Part shown: positions 26,138 through 34,128 of the stretch, piece after piece
Layout of the letters: the number at the start of each line of letters is the position of its first letter
Numbering within the stretch: the stretch's first letter is position 1
Assembly: GCF_008040105.1 (NCBI RefSeq)
Contig: NZ_VRMG01000006.1
Span: 1 to 64,000, forward strand
Direction of reading: 5' to 3'
DNA from: Lacisediminihabitans profunda
GTDB taxonomy: Bacteria > Actinomycetota > Actinomycetes > Actinomycetales > Microbacteriaceae
DNA length: 64,000 nt
The notes under the pieces: generated by a model
The model's input: only the letters and a program-made list of their open reading frames with translations
What the model was told of the DNA's origin: nothing
The model's database searches: none
Translations under genes and position numbers: made by a program

Positions 26138-26977
26138 CTAGGCAAAAATGCCGGTGAGGTGCGCGGTCAATTCTTCTGGTTGATCCAGCGGAATGATGTG
26201 GCCGCAGTTGGGGATAATGCGCCCCTCCAGGTGGTCGGTCAAGGGCTGGAGTTGACCGAACGTGGCCTCACCGACCGTGTTGGCACCGATTGTCACCGTC
26301 GGGACGGTGAGGCGGCGGGAACTGGTGGCGGTCAGGATTTGCTGACCGCTGGTGCGCGTGGATCGGTAGTACTCGAAGCCGCACCGCAGTGACTCCCGAC
26401 CCTGGTATGCGGCAACGAAACTGTCCCGAACCACGGGCGGGATGCCCTGATGCTCGTGGGTGCCGGTGGTGTAGAAGAAATCGAGGTATTCGCCTTCGTG
26501 ACCGGCAATGATCGACTCGGCAAGGCCCGGGACCGCGTGAAACCCGAACCACCACGGAGCACCATCGGCAAGAAAGGCAGACGCGCCCGGGAGCGGACCG
26601 ATCAGGGCCTCCATTAATACCAGGCGCGTCACCCGTTCCGGATGCTCGAGGGCGAGCATGAACGCGGGCTGCGCCCCCGCGTCGATCGCCGCAACATCCG
26701 CCCTCACATGACCCAGAGCATCGAGGAGGCCCAGCATGTCCGCGGCCAGCGTGCGGGCGTCAAACCCCCTCGTCTCCCGGTCGCTCGCGCCGAGCCCCCG
26801 CAAATCAGGCGCAATCACCGTGTGGGTTTCCGCGAGCACTGGAATCACACGATCCCACAGCCGCCAGGTGTGAGGGAACCCATGCATCAACAGCAGTGCG
26901 GGACCTGAGCCCGCGATCGCGACGTTAAGGTTCGTGCCGTTCGTGGCGATGGACGATTCAACGATGGTTGTGGACAT
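26138..26977 (-). CDS. Alpha/beta hydrolase of the epoxide hydrolase/dehalogenase type
   Basis: 279 residues. The oxyanion motif is HGFPHTWRLWD (HGxP form), and the nucleophile elbow reads ADVAAIDAGAQPAF, placing Asp99 rather than Ser at the nucleophile position, as in epoxide hydrolases and haloalkane dehalogenases. The catalytic His is in CGHIIPLDQPEEL. Such enzymes open epoxides or displace halide through an alkyl-enzyme ester. The elbow is atypical in lacking the usual His before Asp (GHDxG). The start at 26977 was chosen over a start 28 codons upstream that would run into the divergent promoter region. It is divergent from an HxlR gene. Confidence 0.87.
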   Translation of the reverse strand: MSTTIVESSIATNGTNLNVAIAGSGPALLLMHGFPHTWRLWDRVIPVLAETHTVIAPDLRGLGASDRETRGFDARTLAADMLGLLDALGHVRADVAAIDAGAQPAFMLALEHPERVTRLVLMEALIGPLPGASAFLADGAPWWFGFHAVPGLAESIIAGHEGEYLDFFYTTGTHEHQGIPPVVRDSFVAAYQGRESLRCGFEYYRSTRTSGQQILTATSSRRLTVPTVTIGANTVGEATFGQLQPLTDHLEGRIIPNCGHIIPLDQPEELTAHLTGIFA

Positions 26978-27002
26978 CTTCGACGCTCTCCGGTTACTGT
27001 TG

Positions 27003-27015
27003 GTTACCACGTAAC
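27003..27015. promoter_or_regulatory. HxlR operator candidate GTTAC-CAC-GTAAC
   Basis: A perfect 5-bp inverted repeat with a 3-bp spacer in the 53-bp region between divergent genes at 26977 and 27031. A further GGTTAC at 26992-26997 gives a direct repeat of the left arm. The spacing suits a small winged-helix dimer that controls both genes. Confidence 0.55.
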
Positions 27016-27030
27016 GATAGGGGAGCATGA

Positions 27031-27492
27031 ATGGCTGGGGAAGAGAGCACTTTGGCCCCACCTGGTCACCTCGCGGTAACTACCCCCGCCCGGAGTCTCC
27101 GGGGGGACCTTTTCGACCCCTCGTGCCCAACCCGCCAACTACTCGACCGGGTTGGCTCCAAATGGACATCGATGGTGGTCAAAGTGTTGAGCAGCACCGG
27201 AGTTGACGAGGTTCGATTTGCGGAACTCAAGCGTCGAATGCCCGGAATCTCACAGAAAATGCTCGCCCAAACGCTTCGCAGCCTCGAGCGCGATTCCTTG
27301 GTCGAACGCCGGGTCGAGGCCACCTCCCCGCCTCGCGTCCACTATCGGCTCACCACGCTAGGGGCCTCGCTTGACGAGCCGCTAGCGGTGCTGCGTGAGT
27401 GGGCCGAATTGCACATGTACGAAGTAGAGCAAGCCGGATCCGCGTGGGACAACCGCGTCGCGCACACTCAACTACTGAGCGAGCAACCTTAG
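27031..27492 (+). CDS. HxlR-family transcriptional regulator
   Basis: A 153-residue winged-helix protein. A non-conserved N-terminus of about 30 residues precedes the domain: DPSCPTRQLLDRVGSKWTSM, FAELKRRMPGISQKMLAQTL and the wing RVEATSPPRVHYRLTTLG. The Cys in DPSCP matches the conserved N-terminal cysteine used for redox sensing in some family members. It likely represses the divergent epoxide-hydrolase-like gene through the repeat at 27003. There is an upstream ATG but no strong ribosome site, so the start is approximate. Confidence 0.9.
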   Translation: MAGEESTLAPPGHLAVTTPARSLRGDLFDPSCPTRQLLDRVGSKWTSMVVKVLSSTGVDEVRFAELKRRMPGISQKMLAQTLRSLERDSLVERRVEATSPPRVHYRLTTLGASLDEPLAVLREWAELHMYEVEQAGSAWDNRVAHTQLLSEQP

Positions 27493-27631
27493 TTTCGAAC
27501 GTCGTCGACAGGAGGCAATCGGCGACGGGCACGGCCGCGCATCCGCGGTGTCAGATGTTCGTCAGTGATTGCGTCTCGCTCCCGCAAATTAATGGTCCGT
27601 CGGAAGACAGCTCTAGGTCGTGGGGGTGGGT

Positions 27632-28174
27632 TCAGGTCGCTTTGGACTTATCCGGTGCAGGCAGGATCACGTTCGCCGCGATCCGCCGTTTGCGTCCCTT
27701 TCCCGGTCCGTTCGCGAGCCGCGGCTGGAAGACCATTGTGAGATCCCGCGCAAACTCAAGGAATTCGGTGTCGGTCAGCCACATGGCGTTGATGTTGTAA
27801 CCGACGCCGTCGCGCACCAGGTCGGGCGTGCCGGAAGCAAGGTACCTGTCGAAGTCGGCGATCAATCCCGCACTAAACGCGAGGAATGCTTGGCTGTGCT
27901 GCTCGGGGGTCATTGCCGCGAGTTCGGCCGGGGCGATCGAGGCCGCAGCGTGAGCCACGGTATAAGTACGCTCGACACTGCCGCGGACGCGGCGCTCGGC
28001 GGCGACCCGCAGGATGCCGGCGTCGGCCAGGAGCGCGACGTGGCGGTAGAGGCTTCCGGCGGGCACATCGTCAAGCTCGGCAGCGAGCTGCGATGTCGTA
28101 AGCGCTCGGTCGCCCAGGAAGGTTTGCACGATCCTCAGGCGCACTGGATGCAGCAGGATCTCGGAACTCGCCAT
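27632..28174 (-). CDS. ArsR-like winged-helix transcriptional regulator
   Basis: 180 residues. The N-terminal winged helix reads LLHPVRLRIVQTFLGDRAL, TTSQLAAELDDVPAGSLYRHV and AERRVRGSVERTYTV. The C-terminal half (about 95-180) is helical and probably binds a ligand, similar to YdfF-type regulators. It is divergent from the PLDc_N-ABC transporter operon starting at 28222, with direct repeats GTTCGCA at 28194-28200 and 28212-28218 between them as candidate binding sites. It likely controls that operon. Confidence 0.86.
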   Translation of the reverse strand: MASSEILLHPVRLRIVQTFLGDRALTTSQLAAELDDVPAGSLYRHVALLADAGILRVAAERRVRGSVERTYTVAHAAASIAPAELAAMTPEQHSQAFLAFSAGLIADFDRYLASGTPDLVRDGVGYNINAMWLTDTEFLEFARDLTMVFQPRLANGPGKGRKRRIAANVILPAPDKSKAT

Positions 28175-28221
28175 GCTTCGAGTCTAGAACGCGGTTCGCA
28201 GTTCTGATAACGTTCGCAATT

Positions 28222-28542
28222 ATGAGAACAAACGTTGATCTCTCCACGATTCCTGTCGGCGTTCTGATCGGGCTTGGAGTGGTGCTGCTTCTCGAGATTG
28301 CCCTCGATGCGGTCGCACTCGTCGATCTGTACCGCCGTCCGGTCGCGACTGTCACCTTCGGCAACAAGTGGATTTGGGTGGCGGTCATCGTCCTCATCAA
28401 CCTGATCGGTGCCATCCTGTACTTCGCGATCGGCCGCAAGTCTGCACAGACCGTCGAGCGGCCGGCGGCCGAACCGAAGCGATCGAGCGCCGACATTGCC
28501 GATGCGCTCTACGGCACCCCCGACGAACCAAAGCAACAATGA
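28222..28542 (+). CDS. Small membrane protein with PLDc_N-type domain
   Basis: 106 residues with two transmembrane segments (PVGVLIGLGVVLLLEIALDA and WIWVAVIVLINLIGAILYFA) separated by the short VDLYRRPVATVTFGNKW loop, followed by a charged C-terminal tail of about 35 residues. This is the PLDc_N module also found at the start of cardiolipin synthases, here alone. Its ATGA overlap with the ABC ATPase shows co-translation. It probably assists the ABC exporter; the function is unproven. Confidence 0.84.
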   Translation: MRTNVDLSTIPVGVLIGLGVVLLLEIALDAVALVDLYRRPVATVTFGNKWIWVAVIVLINLIGAILYFAIGRKSAQTVERPAAEPKRSSADIADALYGTPDEPKQQ

Positions 28543-29465
28543 GCGCAGCGATCCGCGCCGCTGGACTGACCAAGTCCTACGGCCGCAAGCTCGTCCTCGA
28601 CTCGCTCGACCTCGACGTCGAGGAGGGTTCGATCTTCGGATTCCTGGGCCCAAACGGTGCGGGGAAGACCACAACCCTTCGGCTCACCACGGGACTCGCC
28701 CGGCCCACGAAAGGGTCGATCCAGGTCCTGGGACATGACGCCCGCGCGGCTGGAAACGCCGTGCGATCAGCGATCGGGTATCTGCCCGACGTCCCGGCCT
28801 TCTACGAGTGGATGACGGCGCCAGAATTCCTGTCCTTCGCCGGCGGCTTGTTCGGAATGTCGGGCTCGGCCCTCCACGACCGGACAAGCATGCTCCTCGA
28901 CCTCGCCGGACTCACCGACGTGCAGACCAAAATCGGCGGCTACTCGCGCGGGATGAAGCAGCGCCTCGGCATCGCCCAAGCCCTCATCAACGCGCCCCGG
29001 CTGTTGCTTCTTGACGAGCCCACCAGTGCTCTCGACCCGATGGGCAGAAAGGGCGTGCTCGACATGATCGCGTCGCTGCGCGGTCGCACCACGGTGTTCT
29101 TCTCGACGCACATCCTTAGCGATGTCGAGCGGGTCTGTGACACGGTCGCGATCCTCGACCGTGGGCGCATGGTGGCGCAGGCTCCGATCGACGAGCTGAA
29201 GGCGCGATACGGCAAAGAGAAGGTCGTCGTGGAGGTGACGGAGAACGCAGACGAGTTGGCGAAGGAGTTCGGTGAGCGCCCGTGGGCGACCGCTATAGCC
29301 CGTGGAGCGCTTGGCTCGATCGAGATCACGGTCACCGACCTCGGCGCCGCCCAACACGACATCCCCGCCATTGTCGCTGCACGAGACAGCGGGCTTGCGC
29401 GGCTGGAGGCGGGGGAGATCGGCCTCGAAGAGGTTTTCGTCGAATTAGTCGGGGGCGGACGGTGA
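28539..29465 (+). CDS. ABC transporter ATP-binding protein (CcmA/NatA type)
   Basis: A 308-residue ATPase. Walker A GPNGAGKTTTLRL is near residue 41, the signature is GGYSRGMKQRLGIAQAL, Walker B LLLLDEPTSALDP, and the switch His is in FFSTHILSDVERV. A C-terminal extension of about 90 residues is usual for exporters of this class. The start overlaps the previous stop (ATGA) and its own stop overlaps the permease GTG (GTGA). It drives the permease at 29462; the substrate (antibiotic, peptide or ion) is unknown. Confidence 0.94.
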   Translation: MSAAIRAAGLTKSYGRKLVLDSLDLDVEEGSIFGFLGPNGAGKTTTLRLTTGLARPTKGSIQVLGHDARAAGNAVRSAIGYLPDVPAFYEWMTAPEFLSFAGGLFGMSGSALHDRTSMLLDLAGLTDVQTKIGGYSRGMKQRLGIAQALINAPRLLLLDEPTSALDPMGRKGVLDMIASLRGRTTVFFSTHILSDVERVCDTVAILDRGRMVAQAPIDELKARYGKEKVVVEVTENADELAKEFGERPWATAIARGALGSIEITVTDLGAAQHDIPAIVAARDSGLARLEAGEIGLEEVFVELVGGGR

Positions 29466-30226
29466 ACGCCACCCTGGTGTTCGCGCGCAAGGAGGCGCTC
29501 GAGATCGTCCGCACCTGGCGGATCTGGGTGCTGCCGGCGATCATCCTGTTCTTCGCGATCACTGCGCCAGTGCTCGCGCGCTTCACGCCGGAAATCGTAG
29601 GGGCGGTCGCCGGCGACCAACTTGGTGGGATCAGCCTTCCCCCGGGGACCTATCTCGACGCATATGGGCAATGGATCAAGAACCTCAGCCAGATCACACT
29701 CTTCGCCCTGATCATCATCTACGGTGGCATCATCTCGACTGAGACGTCGAGCGGCACCGCGATACTGGTGCTCACCAAGCCAATGTCACGTGGTGCGTTC
29801 GTCGCGGTGAAAGCGATCATCCACTCGGTGTTCCTGGCCGTGCTCACCGTCATTGGCACGCTGGCGACATGGGGGCTCACGGCGGCGGTCTTCGGCCACG
29901 CACCCGCGGATCCTGTATGGTCGAGCGCCCTGATCTGGCTTCTGCTCGGCGTCTTCTACATCGCCCTGATGACTTTCTTCTCTGTCCTGATCCCCTCGGC
30001 GGTTGGTGCCGCAGGAGCAGGCATGGGCGCGTTCGTGCTTCTGACCATCGGTGCGCTTTGGAAACCACTCAGCGACCACTCGCCGGCCGGGCTCGCCGGT
30101 CAGGCGGCTGCACTGGCTGCTGGGAAGCCGGTGCCGGATCTGCTGTGGCCCGTGCTGGTGTCGCTTGCGACCGCCGCCGTGCTAGTTGCTGCGGCCTCAC
30201 TGCTGTTCAGGCAAAAGGAGTTGTAG
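29462..30226 (+). CDS. ABC transporter permease (ABC-2 type, NosY/CcmB-like)
   Basis: 254 residues with six hydrophobic segments. The N-terminal FARKEALEIVRTWRIWVLPA is the typical elbow helix of ABC-2 permeases, and EILVLTKP-like chemistry appears as GTAILVLTKPMSRGAF. GTG 29462 overlaps the ATPase stop. The PLDc_N-ATPase-permease trio forms one coupled unit, likely an exporter regulated by the ArsR-like gene at 27632. Confidence 0.88.
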   Translation: MNATLVFARKEALEIVRTWRIWVLPAIILFFAITAPVLARFTPEIVGAVAGDQLGGISLPPGTYLDAYGQWIKNLSQITLFALIIIYGGIISTETSSGTAILVLTKPMSRGAFVAVKAIIHSVFLAVLTVIGTLATWGLTAAVFGHAPADPVWSSALIWLLLGVFYIALMTFFSVLIPSAVGAAGAGMGAFVLLTIGALWKPLSDHSPAGLAGQAAALAAGKPVPDLLWPVLVSLATAAVLVAAASLLFRQKEL

Positions 30227-30387
30227 CTGCGCGTTCGGGAGAAAATAGTCGGGGAATGGTGGAGGTCTTATCCCACTTTATTTCGATCGCACTTTTTGCA
30301 ATCGGAGTAACCATTGTCGACATAAGCGCTGTTACCGGGTCACTCTGCAGAGTGAAGTGCGCACGCACAAATTGCAGGCCCTGGTAA

Positions 30388-30504
30388 ATCGCCGACCAGA
30401 TCTACCTTTCCCATCGCACCGTTGGAGCACGCCTGCACCGCACCTTCGCCAAACTCGGTATCAGCCGACGGTCTCAGCTCGCTATAGTGCTGTCTCCGAA
30501 CTAG
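30388..30504 (+). pseudogene. Fossil LuxR-type helix-turn-helix C-terminus
   Basis: One frame reads IADQIYLSHRTVGARLHRTF then AKLGISRRSQLAIVLSPN and a stop: the recognition helices and end of a LuxR/NarL-family DNA-binding domain. The codon just before IADQ is a stop (TAA). The expected upstream part of the domain is seen only in another frame (THKLQALV), so the reading frame is broken and no effector domain exists upstream. The end overlaps the stop of the convergent oxidoreductase at 30482. Confidence 0.7.
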
Positions 30505-31765
30505 GACGGGTGACGTCGAAGTTCTGGCTGAACACCCCGGCTGGGTCCCACTCCGCCTTGATCGCACGGAGCCTGCTCAAGGTGTCAGGTGGGAAAGCCT
30601 CGACGATGCGTCCGGGGTCGCGACCGGATTCGAAGCTCAGATACATTCCTGTCATGAGGGCATGTACAGGTTCCCACGCGGCGGCGAAACGTGGCGAATC
30701 ACCCGCCGCAATTGCGGTCACCGAGAAGTTCTGGTGCCTGTGCGCGTAAGCCGTTGCGTCCGGCGGGACATCGTTGATCGCGCCGCCAGCTGAGCGGATC
30801 TGAACCATCTGAGTGCTGCCTTCCGCCAACAGCTGTCCGAGTCCGCGTGACACATCTCTGTCGAGATGATCGGCCAGACCAGTGTGTGTGAATGCCCGCT
30901 GCTGCCCGGTATGAGGTGCGTCTGTCGTGAGGGGGACGGCTGCATACGGCACGATTTGCGCGCGTTGGCCAGTCATCCCGGGCAGCTCAGTGAAGGGTGC
31001 GAGTGCGACTCTCGCCGCATCGGCGTCATCGGATGCGAAGACGACTGTCGCCTGGGCAAAGGGTACGGCGCCCGCGCCAATATAAAGGAACGCGGAAATT
31101 TCGCGGGGGGAGTGCTCAACGAGGTCGCCCCACCGTTCAAGGAACTCGGCGGCGTCGTTCAGTTGATAGACGATTGTGGCCTGAGCAACTACCGGGGTTG
31201 CTGCCGCTTCGAACTCGAACGATGTCACGATGCCGACGTTCGCGCCGGCACCGCGCACTGCCCAGAAAAGATCAGGCTCCTCCGACGCGGATACACGATG
31301 CAGCGCGCCGTCGGCGGTCACGAGCTGAGCGGAGCGGAGTCTATCGATTGTGAGTCCATGGGACCGGCCCATAAGACCGATCCCTCCCGTAGTGCCCAGT
31401 CCTCCCACGCCGACGTCGCCGGAGTCTCCCGAGCTGATGGCAAGTCCCCAAGGGTAGAGTTCCTGGGCGACGTGACCCCAATGAGCTCCCGGGCCCAATC
31501 GCACCATGGTGTCGCTGAGACGTGTGATGCCGTCGAGCCGACCGAGGTCGATGACGGTGCCGCCGACGTTCGTCGAGATGCTGCTGATGCCGTGTCCGCC
31601 ACTGCGGATGGCCAGTTCACCGCCGGTTTCTTGAGCGGCGGCGAGTGCTTGGACAACCTCTTCCGCTGTGCGGGGCCGGAGAATCGCGGCGGGGGCGCCG
31701 GTGGCACCGTAGACGTGTTGAAGCGATGCGTAGTCGGGGTCGGCTGCGCGAACGATGTCGAGCAT
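30482..31765 (-). CDS. FAD-linked oxidoreductase, BBE (berberine bridge enzyme)-type
   Basis: 427 residues. The PCMH-type FAD domain shows AIRSGGHGISSISTNVGGTV, in which His58 is the residue that covalently binds FAD in this family. GVGGLGTTGGIGLMGRSHGL is the second FAD loop; it lacks the Cys that gives bicovalent attachment. The C-terminal BBE motif is AYAHRHQNFSV. It oxidises alcohols, sugars or alkaloid-like compounds with O2. It sits 12 bp after the SDR in a MarR-SDR-oxidoreductase operon on the minus strand. The substrate is unknown. Confidence 0.9.
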   Translation of the reverse strand: MLDIVRAADPDYASLQHVYGATGAPAAILRPRTAEEVVQALAAAQETGGELAIRSGGHGISSISTNVGGTVIDLGRLDGITRLSDTMVRLGPGAHWGHVAQELYPWGLAISSGDSGDVGVGGLGTTGGIGLMGRSHGLTIDRLRSAQLVTADGALHRVSASEEPDLFWAVRGAGANVGIVTSFEFEAAATPVVAQATIVYQLNDAAEFLERWGDLVEHSPREISAFLYIGAGAVPFAQATVVFASDDADAARVALAPFTELPGMTGQRAQIVPYAAVPLTTDAPHTGQQRAFTHTGLADHLDRDVSRGLGQLLAEGSTQMVQIRSAGGAINDVPPDATAYAHRHQNFSVTAIAAGDSPRFAAAWEPVHALMTGMYLSFESGRDPGRIVEAFPPDTLSRLRAIKAEWDPAGVFSQNFDVTRPSSETAL

Positions 31766-31777
31766 GAACGTGTGTCC

Positions 31778-32545
31778 TTAGAACTGTGGGGGAGTGGTGA
31801 CAGGCCCAACGGCCTTGTCGACGAAATAATGGAGGACCTCGCCGGTCAGGGGGGAGGTGCCAGCGACCAACTCGGCAATGTGTGAGCCAATCTCGGTGCC
31901 ATCGATCCACCTCCTGTTGTCGACGCCGGCGAGCTGGCGGGCACGGGTGCGGTCGACACCGAGAACGACCTCGTAGACACGAAGGCCTGTTCCGTCGAGC
32001 TCGGCTGCCAGGGTGCGGGTTAGCGACTTGCCGGCTGCGGCGCCTAGCGCGACCACTCCGTTTCCGGGGAAGGGAATGTCGGCGCTCAGGCCATTCAGCT
32101 GCAGGAGGACGCCGCCGGGGGCGAGAGTCGGGGTAAGTGCGCGATAGACCCGGAATACGGCCGTGAGGTTGTCTTCGACGAGCGCTTTCCACTCGTCATC
32201 GGTGATCGTAAGAAGCGGCTTGGTTCCCTGCTCGCCCCATGAGGCGATGCTCACCACGACTCCGTCGAACGGCCCAAACCTGGACGCGAGCGCTGCCGCC
32301 TTCTCGTCCAGGTCGGCCCCCAGGCCGTCGAGGGTCGCAACGTGGAGGGCGCGATTGCTGATGCGTTCCGCGAAGGTGTTGAGCCGGTCTTCGTTCCGCC
32401 CTGTGGCGACGACAGTTGCGCCTGAATCCAGCAGGGTACGGACGACCCCTTCGCCGACACCGCCGCCACCCCCAATGACGAGAACTGTTTTACCGCTGAT
32501 GTCGGTGTTTGTCTGTGCCCATTGGGGCCCCGTGATGGTGATCAT
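31778..32545 (-). CDS. SDR-family protein lacking the YxxxK dyad
   Basis: 255 residues with a Rossmann fold; the cofactor loop is rich in glycine (VLVIGGGGGVGEGVVRTLL). The usual Ser strand is GGVLLQLNGLSADIP, but the YxxxK position reads VVALGAAAGKSLTRTLAAEL, with Val and Ala replacing Tyr and Lys. Classical NAD(P)-dependent catalysis is therefore unlikely by the normal mechanism. ATG 32545 overlaps the MarR stop (ATGA). It forms an operon with the MarR and the BBE-type flavoprotein, and might bind a ligand or help the flavoprotein. Confidence 0.85.
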   Translation of the reverse strand: MITITGPQWAQTNTDISGKTVLVIGGGGGVGEGVVRTLLDSGATVVATGRNEDRLNTFAERISNRALHVATLDGLGADLDEKAAALASRFGPFDGVVVSIASWGEQGTKPLLTITDDEWKALVEDNLTAVFRVYRALTPTLAPGGVLLQLNGLSADIPFPGNGVVALGAAAGKSLTRTLAAELDGTGLRVYEVVLGVDRTRARQLAGVDNRRWIDGTEIGSHIAELVAGTSPLTGEVLHYFVDKAVGPVTTPPQF

Positions 32546-33018
32546 GATTTCTCCTCTGACGTCGTGTTGGACAATGTGTCGATGTGAGCTTGGAGGGCAT
32601 TGAGTCCTTCGGCGAGGCCCTCCAACTGAGCGGGACTGAGTGCGGCCGCGAACCACTTCCGAGCGGATCGCAGGTGGGGGCCGATCGCTTTGCGATAGAC
32701 CTCTTGTCCTACGTCGGTGACCACCAGGACGGCCGCGCGCCCGTCGTGAGCGTCAGCTTGTCGCTGGACGAGCCCGCGTTTCTCAAGTCGGCGCAACTGG
32801 TGTGACAAGCGGCTGGAATCCCAGCCGATCGCCTGCGCACAAGCGCCGGGCCGTACGCCCTCAGGGTTGAGCCTCAGGTGGGCCAGCACGGTGAACTCCG
32901 TATCGGACAGTTCGGCATTGGCCCACAGGTCGCGTCCCACTTCGCGTTTGAGCTTCTCGACCACGGTGTGAAGGGACTCCCACGTGTCCAGCTCAAAGGA
33001 GCTCATTTTATCTGACAT
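32542..33018 (-). CDS. MarR-family transcriptional regulator
   Basis: 158 residues from ATG 33018; ATG 33006 is the alternative start. The winged helix reads FTVLAHLRLNPEGVRPGACA, GWDSSRLSHQLRRLEKRGLV and the wing RQADAHDGRAAVLVVTDVG. Long starts further upstream were rejected because they would translate through the twin palindromes at 33012-33051, which look like its own operators. It is the first gene of the MarR-SDR-flavoprotein operon and is probably autorepressing. Confidence 0.92.
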   Translation of the reverse strand: MSDKMSSFELDTWESLHTVVEKLKREVGRDLWANAELSDTEFTVLAHLRLNPEGVRPGACAQAIGWDSSRLSHQLRRLEKRGLVQRQADAHDGRAAVLVVTDVGQEVYRKAIGPHLRSARKWFAAALSPAQLEGLAEGLNALQAHIDTLSNTTSEEKS

Positions 33019-33051
33019 GTCAGTAAATATAGCAGATAGCTGACACGTCAG
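33012..33051. promoter_or_regulatory. Tandem MarR operators CTGACATGTCAG and CTGACACGTCAG
   Basis: The first palindrome (33012-33023) is perfect over 12 bp, and the second (33040-33051) keeps 5-bp arms CTGAC/GTCAG. Their centres are 28 bp apart, close to three helical turns, allowing two repressor dimers on one DNA face. They overlap the candidate start codon at 33018 and must cover the promoter of the minus-strand operon. Confidence 0.75.
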
Positions 33052-33216
33052 GTAAAAGTCGTACAAATCGTCTACGGCCCCTCAAGAACGACCCTGCCCT
33101 GGCCCGAGCTTGCCCCCCAACGTGCACACTCATCCGACGCCGGGCGAGGCTCTGCGGGAAGGTTTCCATGGCCTGATCGGGCAGGCGATCAACCGGTAGA
33201 GCCTGCGCCACAGCTT

Positions 33217-33595
33217 TCACCAGCTCAGGAACGAGTTCACTTCTCGGGCGTAGTCGATGTGGTACTGGAAGAGGAAACCATGTCCGGCATCCGAATAGAC
33301 GACGAGCTTGCCGCGCGTGAGCTGTGACACCGCTTGGATGCTCGGGTCTCGATGATGAGGCCGGCCGAGGCGAGGCCAACGATGAACATCGCGTTGTAGT
33401 CCGAGGTGAGCAAGGGGTCGATGTTTCCATCGGGCGCGCTGAGGCCGATGTTGTACACACCCCCCCCGAGGTGGCGGACGACGAGGAACCGCCCGTCCCC
33501 GGCGTCGTGCCGGCGCAAGCGGCCAATACGAGGGCGGCGGACGCGACCAAGCTGGTGAGAGCGAGGGCACGCCCTCGAGTGGACGTCATCAGCAC
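33217..33595 (-). pseudogene. Fossil fusion: solute-binding lipoprotein N-terminus joined to a hydrolase C-terminus
   Basis: From ATG 33595 the frame gives a lipoprotein signal (SAALVLAACAG) and a Gly/Ser linker. At a run of eight G it continues in another frame as GVYNIGLSAPDGNIDPLL then SDYNAMFIVGLASAGLI, the first domain of a peptide/sugar-type binding protein. Near 33345 this stops, and a third frame reads KLVVYSDAGHGFLFQYHIDY then AREVNSFLSW and a stop, the C-terminal catalytic-His segment of an alpha/beta hydrolase. Two unrelated genes thus survive only as joined ends, implying a deletion between them. Confidence 0.7.
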
Positions 33596-33938
33596 ATCCC
33601 CGAATCATCAGCACATCCCCGAAAGGGAAGGCGACTCTGATCGAGTGGCGATATCGGTGGGCATAGGCCTCTGTCTCCTTGGTTTCTAACGCATGAAGAC
33701 GACTGCATCCGTGAGAAGTTCTACCAGAATTGAAAGGCCAGAACACCGCTGGGTGCTCCCCGTCGAGCCGAAACGGTGCGGCTGATGGCCACGATCCGGG
33801 CCGGCACGGCGGGTCTGCACGACGACTTCGGGGCATCGGCAAAACCCGGGTCGTCGTAGGGGCGCTCAAGGTGGATATTGCGCAGCACGGTCGGGATGCG
33901 GGACTCGCTCGTGGCTCACCCCGCATCCCTGGATCGGG

Positions 33939-34049
33939 TCACGTGGCGGCGATTCGATCCACCCCGGTGACGTTGTTCGGTGCCAATCCGGTAACCGTCC
34001 CGATTCGCGTGAGCGAACCGTCGTTTCCGACCGCGAACTCAGCGATCGT
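33939..34049 (-). pseudogene. Possible C-terminal fragment of a beta-propeller lactonase-like protein
   Basis: The reverse strand reads TIAEFAVGNDGSLTRIGTVT then GLAPNNVTGVDRIAAT and a stop. This resembles the last blade of lactonase/YncE-type propellers (the pattern I-x-E-F-x-V-G-x-D-G-S-L, then G-T-V-x-G-L). Upstream reading frames are broken at a G-run near 34051, and no other blades remain before the FMN reductase gene. It is a weak but specific-looking match. Confidence 0.4.
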
Positions 34050-34128
34050 CCCCCCCCGCCGGTCGACTGCTCGAGGAGCTGCCTGCCGCAACTGCCGCAG
34101 GCTGGCCGCGCCTGAGCGAAACAGATCG

